Below the pieces are notes generated by a model that searched no databases, had not been told where the DNA came from, and saw only the letters and a list, made by a program, of their open reading frames with translations. The position numbers and the translations under genes are program-made. From Methanomassiliicoccus sp. (lineage in GTDB: Archaea > Thermoplasmatota > Thermoplasmata > Methanomassiliicoccales > Methanomassiliicoccaceae), in contig JAWQJJ010000002.1 in NCBI GenBank assembly GCA_033485155.1, positions 186,001-250,000 of the forward strand: DNA of 64,000 nucleotides. The letters are read 5' to 3'. Positions 54,206 to 62,676 of this stretch are shown here, piece by piece. Position 1 is the first letter of the stretch; every line of letters starts with the position of its first letter.

Positions 54206-56464
54206 ATGTCTCCGCTCGATGGAATGCCCGCTCAAAGACTGAAACAGATCATCCGGCTCGCTGACGAAGGCCTGTGGGTCCTGGATGCCAGCGGCAGGAC
54301 CGACCTCATCAACGAAAGGGGAGCGGCCATCCTCGGCCACAGGGGAAAGGACATCACTGGACGGTTCCCATCCGAGCTCGGGCTTCCAGAGCTGGACAAG
54401 ATCGAGAGGGTGGAGAGCTATGAAGGGCGCCTGCGCCGACGGGACGGTTCGGAGAGGTGGTTCTCTCTTTCCGCCACCCCGTTGCTGGATGCGAACGGCG
54501 GACGGGATGGTACCCTGGTCACGCTGCAGGACATCACCGGCCGCAAGCAGGCGGAGGAGATGCTGGACATCATCGACACCCGCTACCGCTCCCTTTTCCA
54601 CAACCCCCACGAGGCGGTGGCCCTGCTGCGCTTCGTCCTCGATGAGGGGGGTGAGGTCGTCGAGTCGGTGTTCGTGGACATCAACGCCCTGTTCTCCAAG
54701 GCCTTGGGGAGACCGAGGGAGGAGATCATCGGCCGATCGGTGGCCGAAGTCCTGGGAGCCAATACGCTGGACAGACACTTGTCGTTGCTCAGGGAGATGC
54801 GGGCCGGAAGCATGCCAGTGACCTTCGACTTCTACCTTGAAGAGCTGGACGCTTACGTGCGCAGCCTCATTGCCCCGGTAGGCGCGGAGATGTACATTCT
54901 CTCGTCGCTGGACATGACCAATGTGGCCAAGGCCCGGCACCAGTCGGAGGACAACGCCGAGATGGCCCGCCAGCAGGCCGAGGAGATCAGGGCCCTCATG
55001 GACGCCGTGCCCTCAGCGGTATGGATCGCCCATGATCCTGAGTGCCGCCTGATCACCGGCAATAAGGCCGCAGACCAGATGTACGAGACCAAGGACAGTG
55101 AGAACGTCTCTGCGGGGACATCGTCGGGCCTCGAGTTGAACATGGACCGGCGCTTCTTCAGCCACGGGCGGGAGCTCCGCCCGGAGGAGATGCCGATGCA
55201 GGTGTCGACGGCTAGGGGGGTGGAGGTCCGGGACTACGAAATCGAGGTTCTTCTCCCGAGCGGCAGGCGGAGGACCCTTCTGGGGGACGCCATACCGCTG
55301 TTCGACAATGGCGGCAGGGTCCGCGGAAGCGTGGCATCCTTCATCGACATCAGCGAACGCAAGCGCAACGAGCAGGACCTGGCATTCCAGGCGCATCTGC
55401 TGTCCAGCGTTCACGATGCCATCGTTGCGCTGGACAAGGACTTCCGGATCATCTACTGGAATGGCATGGCCGAGGACCTCTTCGGATGGAAGGCGAGCGA
55501 AGCGATGGGACGGGATTCCGGGGACCTCCTGCGAAACAGGAAGCCCACCCACACGATCGACGATTCCACAGGCAGGCCGATGAAGGATAACTTCTATGAC
55601 GGGGATGCCGTCTACTTCCACAAGGACGGGCACGAGATCTACTGCTCGGCCCACGTCCGGGTCGTCAGGGGGCCGGAGGGAATGATCAGCGAGATCGTGG
55701 CCTCATTCCGCGACATCACCGAGAGCAAGAGGGCGGAGCGGGAGCTGCAGGAGTACTCCAAGCAGTTGGAGCGGTCCAACGATGAGCTGCAGCAGTTCGC
55801 CTACGTCGCATCGCACGACCTACAGGAGCCGCTGCGCATGGTCACTCTATACATGGACCTACTGGGCAAGCGGTACGGGGAAGAGCTGAGCCCCCAGGCC
55901 AGGGAATACATGAACATAGCACGCCAGGGCGCGGATCGGATGAGGCAGTTGGTGAACGACCTCCTGCAGTACTCCCGGATCGAGACGCACAAGGAGGACT
56001 TCACCACTGTGGACATGAACCTGGTGGTCCAGGCGGTAATCGGCGACCTTGCGTTGGCCATAGATCAGAACGGAGGCCGAGTAACGTCCGAAACCCTCCC
56101 GAACGTGGTCGGGGACACAATGCAGATGAAGCAGCTGCTCACCAATCTCATCAACAACGCGATCAAGTTCCACGGCTCTGGGCCGCCCCTGGTAGAAGTG
56201 TCAGCGAGCACTGTCGGCGACATCTGCGTCTTCTCTGTGAAGGACAACGGCATCGGCATCGACCCCAAGTACCAGGACAAGCTGTTCAAGATGTTCTCCC
56301 GCCTACATACCAAGGAAGAGTATCCTGGGACGGGCATCGGCCTGGCGATCTGCAAGAAGATCATCGAGCGGCATGGAGGATTGATCTGGGTGGACTCCGA
56401 CGGTAAGGCCGGGTCCACGTTCTTCTTTACTCTGCCCCGCCCGACGGTCAACGTCGGCGATTAG
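54206..56464 (+). CDS. Multi-PAS sensor histidine kinase
   Basis: A 752-residue soluble signalling kinase without membrane helices. It has four PAS/PAC units: about residues 8-115, 120-235 (with RYRSLFHNPHEAVALLRF), 255-385 (MDAVPSAVWIAHDPE) and 390-510 (FQAHLLSSVHDAIVALDKD). A coiled-coil follows, then a HisKA domain with the phosphoacceptor in YVASHDLQEPLRM and a HATPase domain with NLINNAIKFHG, VKDNGIGID and GTGIGLAICKKIIERHGG. No response regulator is nearby, so it is an orphan kinase here. The PAS domains could bind small ligands or flavins; none can be identified. Ends with TAG. Confidence 0.9.
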   Translation: MSPLDGMPAQRLKQIIRLADEGLWVLDASGRTDLINERGAAILGHRGKDITGRFPSELGLPELDKIERVESYEGRLRRRDGSERWFSLSATPLLDANGGRDGTLVTLQDITGRKQAEEMLDIIDTRYRSLFHNPHEAVALLRFVLDEGGEVVESVFVDINALFSKALGRPREEIIGRSVAEVLGANTLDRHLSLLREMRAGSMPVTFDFYLEELDAYVRSLIAPVGAEMYILSSLDMTNVAKARHQSEDNAEMARQQAEEIRALMDAVPSAVWIAHDPECRLITGNKAADQMYETKDSENVSAGTSSGLELNMDRRFFSHGRELRPEEMPMQVSTARGVEVRDYEIEVLLPSGRRRTLLGDAIPLFDNGGRVRGSVASFIDISERKRNEQDLAFQAHLLSSVHDAIVALDKDFRIIYWNGMAEDLFGWKASEAMGRDSGDLLRNRKPTHTIDDSTGRPMKDNFYDGDAVYFHKDGHEIYCSAHVRVVRGPEGMISEIVASFRDITESKRAERELQEYSKQLERSNDELQQFAYVASHDLQEPLRMVTLYMDLLGKRYGEELSPQAREYMNIARQGADRMRQLVNDLLQYSRIETHKEDFTTVDMNLVVQAVIGDLALAIDQNGGRVTSETLPNVVGDTMQMKQLLTNLINNAIKFHGSGPPLVEVSASTVGDICVFSVKDNGIGIDPKYQDKLFKMFSRLHTKEEYPGTGIGLAICKKIIERHGGLIWVDSDGKAGSTFFFTLPRPTVNVGD

Positions 56465-56583
56465 TCATAAATCGTGCCAATTAGTCCCTCGAACTGAAGC
56501 AGGAAGAGCACATCTCAAGCGAACAGCTAGGGGGCGCAAAAACACCCGCCGCACCTGCCCCAGGTGAAAGATCGGAGAGAAGA

Positions 56584-56763
56584 TCAGCGGACCGATCTCC
56601 ATGCTTCGGCCCCTGAGAGGGCCCTCTCGAAGGTGGCGACCTTCCCGCAGGCCTCACACCTCTCGGTGACCTGGACCTCGTTGAGCTTGAATTTGAGGAC
56701 CTGGGGATGTCCGCATCCCGGACAAAGTACAGTTCTCAGGACGTAGTGTTGGCTCTTTTGCAT
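56584..56763 (-). CDS. Small zinc-ribbon protein
   Basis: A 59-residue protein with a CPGCGH...CEACGK zinc site, separated by a KFKLNEVQVTER strand region. This is a classical two-CxxC zinc ribbon, as in small transcription- or ribosome-associated archaeal proteins. The ATG at 56763 is chosen; an ATG three codons earlier is the alternative. It is downstream of the kinase on the opposite strand, so not in its operon. Confidence 0.6.
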   Translation of the reverse strand: MQKSQHYVLRTVLCPGCGHPQVLKFKLNEVQVTERCEACGKVATFERALSGAEAWRSVR

Positions 56764-56772
56764 GGATTGCAT

Positions 56773-57079
56773 AGCTATCGACCTAGGTCGGTTATCCTCG
56801 TTTCGGAGGGGTGGCCGAAAGTGAGGTCCGCTTGTGAACTTGGTGGGCTTACCATCTTTCGCGATAAAGGCGCCGGGAATATTCGTCCCTCAACCCTCGT
56901 CGCCGGTGCATTTGCAACCTTCGATCGAAAGAATTCGGTCCGTTTTTCTGCGTCCGCAAGAGGCGGCCATTTTACTCATTATCTGGAAAGATACCAGTAA
57001 ATGGCATCCCAAATGGCAGAAATATTTAAGTAATATTTAATCAACTATTATTTTCACGGAATTATAACTCATATTTAAA
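56773..57079. promoter_or_regulatory. Intergenic region with TATA-like repeats before a large surface protein
   Basis: No convincing gene lies here. Two AATATTTAA copies at 57021-57029 and 57032-57040, eleven bases apart, precede the ATG at 57080 by about 45-55 nt and can act as the TATA region. A further ATATTTAAAA overlaps the start codon. Confidence 0.45.
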
Positions 57080-60000
57080 ATGGGGGGCGTAAATATCAAA
57101 GATAGTAGTAAGATTGGAAGATTGTCGGCGTATTCGATCACCATCGCAGTCATGCTGTTGGCGTGCTCATTCTTCGTGATGTTCACATCCAACGCTGACG
57201 CGGACAGTGGTCCTGCGCCATCGGAAGTAACGATATTCGATCAGGACTATTCTCAGAACGCGGCCATACCACAGAACATCGTGCTCGGCAACAATCTGCA
57301 GTACAGCACCGATGCGACCCTGAGCTATAATACGGGCGAGGGAGCTGTGGAATACAAGACTGCCAGCGGACAGGTCGGTTCGATGTACGTCGGTATCGAG
57401 CCCTTCGTGAATGGTAACATCACGATTGATCTGAAGGTGACTTCGGATCATTGGAAATCGAGCACCTATATCACCGGCTCGACGTTCGTGATACAGACCC
57501 TCTCCCTCCCCGAGGGAGGTGCCAGGGTCATATCGTATTATGCAACGTCCGCCAGTGACTATGCGTACCAGTATTACGATGTCCCGGCCAGCGCGCTGAG
57601 CGATGGCATCAACACCATCCACATAATGGCGGTCGGGACGACCAAGAGCCTCACCATCTTCTACAACGACGAGTACAAGATCACCACCCCCATGAGCAGC
57701 TGGTCCATCCAGGCCCTTCCCTACGACCCCTTGACCCTGCCCATGCTGCGGTTCGACAACGAATTAGGCTCTTATGCGACCTGGGCGTCCGTGCTCCTAT
57801 ACGGCGTCAAGGAGACGGTCAGCGGCGGTGTCGTCACCGCGGTTCCGGGTAACGATTACCTGTCGTTCGGCATCGATGCCCCCAAGGTGCAGATAAATGC
57901 CCAGGGGACCTCGTACATGTATGCCCAAGGCGATGTGGGCGTCGCCTGGGTAGATGTAGTCTGGCTGCAACAGTACCCCGAGCAGATCACCTACGCCAAG
58001 GATCTGCTGGCAAAGGGCTGGGAGCTGGGCATACACTTCAGTAAGGCCTTGAACACCCTGTCAGCCAAGGATGCTCAAGCCCTGATGCTCAGCGAGTACA
58101 ACCAGATAACCCAGATCTTCGGTCAAGCACCGACCACCTGGTGCTCGCTGTATAACAGCGATACCGTTGACAACGCGGTCTACGCTTACAACTCTCTCCA
58201 TATGCTATGGAGGACCGGTAGCTCCGGCACCGGGTACCTTGCGAACATCGGTAACCTGGACGATGAGCGGTGGTCGGAGTTCTGGTCCAAAGTATCCGAT
58301 GCTCAGATGGTCTACCCCTGCTTCACCCACAACACCGATCAGACGGTGGCGGACGACTATTCCATCAGCTACAGTAACTTCGTGAATTGGGTGGACAACT
58401 ACGAAGGTAAGCACATCATCGGATTCAACGAGTACTATTATCGCATCGCGAACCAGGTCGACACCAAGATACACTATCAGACCTACTCTCCCGACCAGGA
58501 CGTCAAGTTCTCGGTCGAGTGCAACGGCTTCCCGTCCAGGCTCACGATAAGCTTCTCCACTGCCAGTTCGGCACTGGTGCTGAAGAACGGAAACCTATTG
58601 GCCAAGGGCACCGACTATACCGTCGCAGGCAACCAGATCGTGTTGTTCGCGCGGTCCAACGATGTCATCGAGGTCAAGACCCAGGGGGCCACCCCTGGTG
58701 CTCCGCAGAACATAGGCGCCGTGGGAGGGGATTCCAAGGTGACCCTGACCTGGAGCGCTCCGTCGAGCAACGGCGGCAGCACGATAACTGGCTACAAGAT
58801 CTACCGGGGCAGTTCATCGGGCAGCGAGACCCTGCTGACCACCGTCGGCAACGTCCTGACCTACACTGACACCGCGGTCACTAACGGCGTCACCTACTAC
58901 TACAAGGTTAGTGCGGTGAATGCTGTCAACGAGGGCCCCCAGTCCAGCGAATCTTCGGCTGCCCCGACAGCGGCGATCACCGCTCCGTCGGCACCTCAGA
59001 ACGTGGTCGCCACCGCCGGCAACGGCCAGGTCGTTCTTACCTGGAAAGCTCCCGCCAGTAATGGTGGCAGCGACATCACCGGGTACAAGATCTACCGGGG
59101 CAGTTCATCGGGCAGCGAGACCCTGCTGACCACCCTGGGTAACGTGGCGACCTATACCGATGCCTCGCTCACCAACGGCGTTACCTATTACTACAAGGTA
59201 AGTGCCGTAAACTCGGCGAAGGAAGGTGCGCTGTCCGGCGAGGTCTCGGCCAAGCCAGTGGCCGTGCCCTCCGCTCCCACCCTGGCTTCGGCCACCGCCG
59301 GAGACGCTAAGGTGACCCTGACCTGGAGTGCTCCGTCGAGCAACGGCGGCAGCACAATCACCGGATATGCCATCTATCGCGGGACCTCGACCAACGGCGA
59401 GACCCTGCTGACCACCGTCGGCAACGTCCTGACCTACGCCGATAGCGCGGTCACCAACGGCGTCACCTACTACTACAAGGTCGCCGCGGTGAACTCGATC
59501 GGCACCGGCGTCCAATCGAACGAGAAGTCCGCTACCCCGGTAAGGGCGATCACTGTGACCGCTCCGGCCACCGACGCGACCTGGTACAGAGGCTCGTCCT
59601 ACACCATCACCTGGACCGCCAGCGGCAGTGCGGATGTCCGCATCGACCTCATGCAGGGGTCGACGGTCGTGGACACCATCGCTGCCACCACGGCCGATGA
59701 TGGTTCCTATTCCTGGACGGTTCCGGCGACCGAGGTCCTGGGATCGGGGTACCAGATCAGGGTAAGCACGGCCAGCGATCAGAGCCAGTTCGCCCTAAGC
59801 CCGGGTAAGGTCCAGATCGCCACCTCTGCGGTGACGGTCACCGCCCCCGCTTCGGCTTCGACGTCGATCGCCGGAAGTACCGTCAAGGTGACCTGGACCA
59901 CGGCCGGCAAGGTGTCCAACCTCAAGGTTGACCTCCTTAAGGGCGGCGTCGTGGTCCAGACCCTGTCCGCATCCACTCCCAACGATGGAAGCCAGAGCTT

Positions 60001-60676
60001 CACGCTCCCCTACACCCTGTCCGCGGGAAGCGATTACTCGATCAAGCTGACCGATACCACCAATGCCGGGGTCAGCGGGACGAGCGGTCTCTTCACCATC
60101 AGGGCTCCGGCGATGACCATAACCAGTCCCAACGGCGGGCAGACCTTGGTCCAGGGAGCGAGCGTGAGCGTCCAGTGGACGGGCGACCTGTCTGTGCTGA
60201 GCAAAGTATCCATCACCCTGTGGAAGGATGGGGTCAAGGTGGCGACCCTGGTCTCCAGCACGACCAATACGGGAAGCTACACCTGGACGGTCAGCACATC
60301 CCTGGCGGCGGGGTCGGGCTACTCCATCCGCGTGGCGTCCGTCGACTATCCGCAGTACTACGACCAGAGCGACTCCACGTTCACCCTCCGTAAGGCGGTG
60401 CTGACCGTGACCTCGCCCACGGACGGGTCGAGCTACGGGCGGCTGTCCAGCGTGGCGATCAAATGGACCAAGGAATCCGCGAACATCGGTCAGATCAAGA
60501 TCGAGCTGTATCGCAGCGGCGCGCTCAACAAGGTCATCACGAGCAGCACTACCAACGATGGGGCGTACACCTGGATCGTGCCCCTGCTGCAAGCATCTGG
60601 CTCCTACCAGATCAAGATAACCAGCACGTCGGATTCGACCATCTACGCCTGGAGCGGCACCTTCACGGTCCGATGA
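57080..60676 (+). CDS. Secreted polysaccharide deacetylase-like protein with Fn3 and KNH-like repeats
   Basis: A 1198-residue exported protein. A signal segment (about residues 17-38) is followed by a 250-residue beta-rich domain, then about residues 250-500 with SFGIDAPKVQ and GWELGIHFSKALNTLSAKDAQ, a pattern resembling the NodB barrel of polysaccharide deacetylases; the metal triad is not complete, so activity is uncertain. Three Fn3 domains follow (about 537-820), each APSAP-led, then four KNH/Ser-Thr-rich repeats of about 90 residues (VTAP..., TWTA..., SYSWTVP...). No C-terminal anchor is visible. Two 51-bp stretches within the Fn3 region are identical. Confidence 0.7.
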   Translation: MGGVNIKDSSKIGRLSAYSITIAVMLLACSFFVMFTSNADADSGPAPSEVTIFDQDYSQNAAIPQNIVLGNNLQYSTDATLSYNTGEGAVEYKTASGQVGSMYVGIEPFVNGNITIDLKVTSDHWKSSTYITGSTFVIQTLSLPEGGARVISYYATSASDYAYQYYDVPASALSDGINTIHIMAVGTTKSLTIFYNDEYKITTPMSSWSIQALPYDPLTLPMLRFDNELGSYATWASVLLYGVKETVSGGVVTAVPGNDYLSFGIDAPKVQINAQGTSYMYAQGDVGVAWVDVVWLQQYPEQITYAKDLLAKGWELGIHFSKALNTLSAKDAQALMLSEYNQITQIFGQAPTTWCSLYNSDTVDNAVYAYNSLHMLWRTGSSGTGYLANIGNLDDERWSEFWSKVSDAQMVYPCFTHNTDQTVADDYSISYSNFVNWVDNYEGKHIIGFNEYYYRIANQVDTKIHYQTYSPDQDVKFSVECNGFPSRLTISFSTASSALVLKNGNLLAKGTDYTVAGNQIVLFARSNDVIEVKTQGATPGAPQNIGAVGGDSKVTLTWSAPSSNGGSTITGYKIYRGSSSGSETLLTTVGNVLTYTDTAVTNGVTYYYKVSAVNAVNEGPQSSESSAAPTAAITAPSAPQNVVATAGNGQVVLTWKAPASNGGSDITGYKIYRGSSSGSETLLTTLGNVATYTDASLTNGVTYYYKVSAVNSAKEGALSGEVSAKPVAVPSAPTLASATAGDAKVTLTWSAPSSNGGSTITGYAIYRGTSTNGETLLTTVGNVLTYADSAVTNGVTYYYKVAAVNSIGTGVQSNEKSATPVRAITVTAPATDATWYRGSSYTITWTASGSADVRIDLMQGSTVVDTIAATTADDGSYSWTVPATEVLGSGYQIRVSTASDQSQFALSPGKVQIATSAVTVTAPASASTSIAGSTVKVTWTTAGKVSNLKVDLLKGGVVVQTLSASTPNDGSQSFTLPYTLSAGSDYSIKLTDTTNAGVSGTSGLFTIRAPAMTITSPNGGQTLVQGASVSVQWTGDLSVLSKVSITLWKDGVKVATLVSSTTNTGSYTWTVSTSLAAGSGYSIRVASVDYPQYYDQSDSTFTLRKAVLTVTSPTDGSSYGRLSSVAIKWTKESANIGQIKIELYRSGALNKVITSSTTNDGAYTWIVPLLQASGSYQIKITSTSDSTIYAWSGTFTVR
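58793..59134 (+). repeat. Identical 51-bp direct repeats inside the Fn3 region
   Basis: The sequences at 58793-58843 and 59084-59134 are identical, encoding the YKIYRGSSSGSETLLTT stretch of successive Fn3 repeats. A second pair at about 58739 and 59312 is 44 bp with one mismatch. Silent positions are conserved, so duplication or gene conversion is recent. Confidence 0.75.
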
Positions 60677-60689
60677 TGCCGCCCCAAAC

Positions 60690-60720
60690 CCCTTTATTTT
60701 TTCATCATCAACCGTTTTTT
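60690..60720 (+). terminator. T-rich terminator after the large surface protein
   Basis: CCTTTATTTTTTC and CCGTTTTTTATCC runs follow the stop by about 15-45 bp. Such T-runs are the usual archaeal termination signal. Confidence 0.5.
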
Positions 60721-61109
60721 ATCCTATCTCGTTATGAACGTCGCCGATGGTTGCCATTCCATGGTGACGATCATCATCTCTAACTGCATCGTGCTCGTCG
60801 GTTCGAGAAAAGGTCGCTGCACCGATCCGGTCTGGGTATGATTATCCATCCAGAACGAATATTAATAGTTGGATGTTAATCGGCTACCGAGCATGGACGC
60901 TACTGACATTAAACGGCCTTGCACGGTCTCTCACCTTCATCATGGTCCGGAATGCGGCCGATCTCAACTGACCGATCCTGCCGGCTCGAGATCATGCCGC
61001 TCTGGAATTGGTCGTCGTCCATCGGGCCATCTCCATGATCCCGCCCCGATCTCGGAGGCTTATGCGATCCCCCGACGCTTGTTTCGAACATGGCGGAGGA
61101 GGATCTGAC
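60721..61109. other. Intergenic region, no gene seen
   Basis: About 390 bp between two plus-strand genes. It holds a small inverted repeat CATCCA/TGGATG at about 60846-60873 around a GAATATTAATAG run, a likely TATA region. The frame of the flippase gene extends into this region from 61008 but lacks a ribosome site there. Confidence 0.4.
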
Positions 61110-62369
61110 ATGGCCCGTACCTTCGAGAATCATATCGTTGAGTCGGTAAGGACGCGCCTCTCCGCCTTCAATCCGTTGAATCTCTACCGGGATCGCCTGT
61201 ATCGCAACTCCTTGTTCATCATCCTGGCCTCGATAGCCGGCTCCTGTCTCGGCCTATTGTTCTGGGTGATCGCCGCTCACTACTATTCCATAGGCGATAT
61301 AGGCCTCGCTTCCACTCTGATATCGACCTCGAGCCTGATATCCACGGTCGCCGGGTTGGGCCTGGACCAGGCCATGATCCGCTATTTCCCCAGCCGGGAC
61401 AAGTCAAGGATCTTCGGGACGGCCCTGCAGGCTAACCTTCTCTTCTCCGTCGTCCTGGGAGTGGTCTTCGTCCTAGGCGCCTCCATATGGATGCCCGACC
61501 TGGTGACCGATCCGAGCTATCGCATTCTGTTCGTGGTGCTGACCTGCGTAATGAGCGTGTCCGGTATCATCAGCACCTCCTTCATCGGATCACGGATGGC
61601 CAAATATGTGCTGATAATGACCTTGTTGCTGGGTCTGAGGGTCCCCCTGCTGATCCCCTTCGTCCCCCTCGGGAGCATGGGTGTCCTGGCCTCCCTGGTC
61701 CTGGTATACGTCCTGATGTTCGGAGTATGTGCCATCTTCCTCTACCGCATGGGCATCCGGCTCGGAAAGTTCGATTGGGCCTACTTCAAGGAGTCCTTCT
61801 GGTTCTCCACCGGCAACTATGTCGGCAACATCCTGTACTCCCTGCCGACGCTGGTTTCGCCCATCATCATCTACAGCATGATTGGGTCCAGCGAGGCTGC
61901 CATCTACTACATGTCGCTGTCCGTCACTGCCATTGTCTTCTATGTGCCATCTTCCTTCTCCACCTCCCTTTTCGTGGAGGGAAGTCACGGGGAGAGCCTG
62001 GGCAAGATATTCAAGAAATCCCTGATGGTCATATACGCCATACTTATCCCCCTGGTCCTGCTCATCATCTGCCTGGGACCCTGGATCCTGGGGATCCTGG
62101 GCGAGGAGTACGCCGCCCAAGGACCGATCATCCTGGACCTGCTGGTCATCTCCAGCCTGTTCCTGGCCCCGTACCTGGCAGAGAGCACGGCCCTGAAGAT
62201 AAGGGGAAAGGTAAGAGGGCTCATCATCCTCAGCGCGATAAACGCGATATCGTTCTTCGCCCTGCTGCTGGCATTGGTCTCCCTTTACGGAATGGATGGC
62301 ATCGGTATGGCGTGGATCGGTTCCTTTGCCATCTGCACGGTGGTCGGTTATGTGATGGTCCGGGACTGA
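61110..62369 (+). CDS. Oligosaccharide flippase (Wzx/MATE-like)
   Basis: A 419-residue membrane protein homologous to the flippases at 1-1053 and 11407-12675. It has LYRNSLFIILASIAG, GLDQAMIRYFPSRDKS, WFSTGNYVGNILYSLP and STSLFVEGSHGESLGKI, matching the same places in the two others, though the rest is more distant. About 12 helices. The ATG at 61110 is preferred because GGAGGAGG ends about seven bases upstream; the longer frame adds an arginine-rich, non-membrane segment. It is flanked by secreted glycan-active proteins and probably exports glycan units for this region. Confidence 0.9.
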   Translation: MARTFENHIVESVRTRLSAFNPLNLYRDRLYRNSLFIILASIAGSCLGLLFWVIAAHYYSIGDIGLASTLISTSSLISTVAGLGLDQAMIRYFPSRDKSRIFGTALQANLLFSVVLGVVFVLGASIWMPDLVTDPSYRILFVVLTCVMSVSGIISTSFIGSRMAKYVLIMTLLLGLRVPLLIPFVPLGSMGVLASLVLVYVLMFGVCAIFLYRMGIRLGKFDWAYFKESFWFSTGNYVGNILYSLPTLVSPIIIYSMIGSSEAAIYYMSLSVTAIVFYVPSSFSTSLFVEGSHGESLGKIFKKSLMVIYAILIPLVLLIICLGPWILGILGEEYAAQGPIILDLLVISSLFLAPYLAESTALKIRGKVRGLIILSAINAISFFALLLALVSLYGMDGIGMAWIGSFAICTVVGYVMVRD

Positions 62370-62676
62370 TCACGAGCAGGGTTCGTTCCGGCGTCGTCCC
62401 TCCCGGCCCTGGAGTCGTCGATAATCGCCGATCATCCTTGCTTGCCATGCCAGCAATATGGCGGAGAGCGAACTTGCGGCCTCATGGGGTAAAAACGATC
62501 GCCGTTTCTTCTATCTTGCCAAATAATCAGGTTTGATATTTTGAATGCTACTTTTTAATTATCTCCGGCCTTAGAAGGCCAAGTAATTTTGTCAATCATC
62601 GAGTATTATTAATAAAATAATATTAAAAACCAAACGCCAACAATGTCAGGACAGGGCGAAAGCGCGGGGTGGTTCG
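62370..62676. promoter_or_regulatory. AT-rich intergenic region with a small palindrome
   Basis: This 307-bp gap precedes the last gene. GGCCTTAGAAGGCC at 62567-62580 is a hairpin or operator. Downstream, TTATTAATAAAATAAT at about 62606-62621 is a likely TATA region, some 60 nt before the ATG at 62677. Confidence 0.45.
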
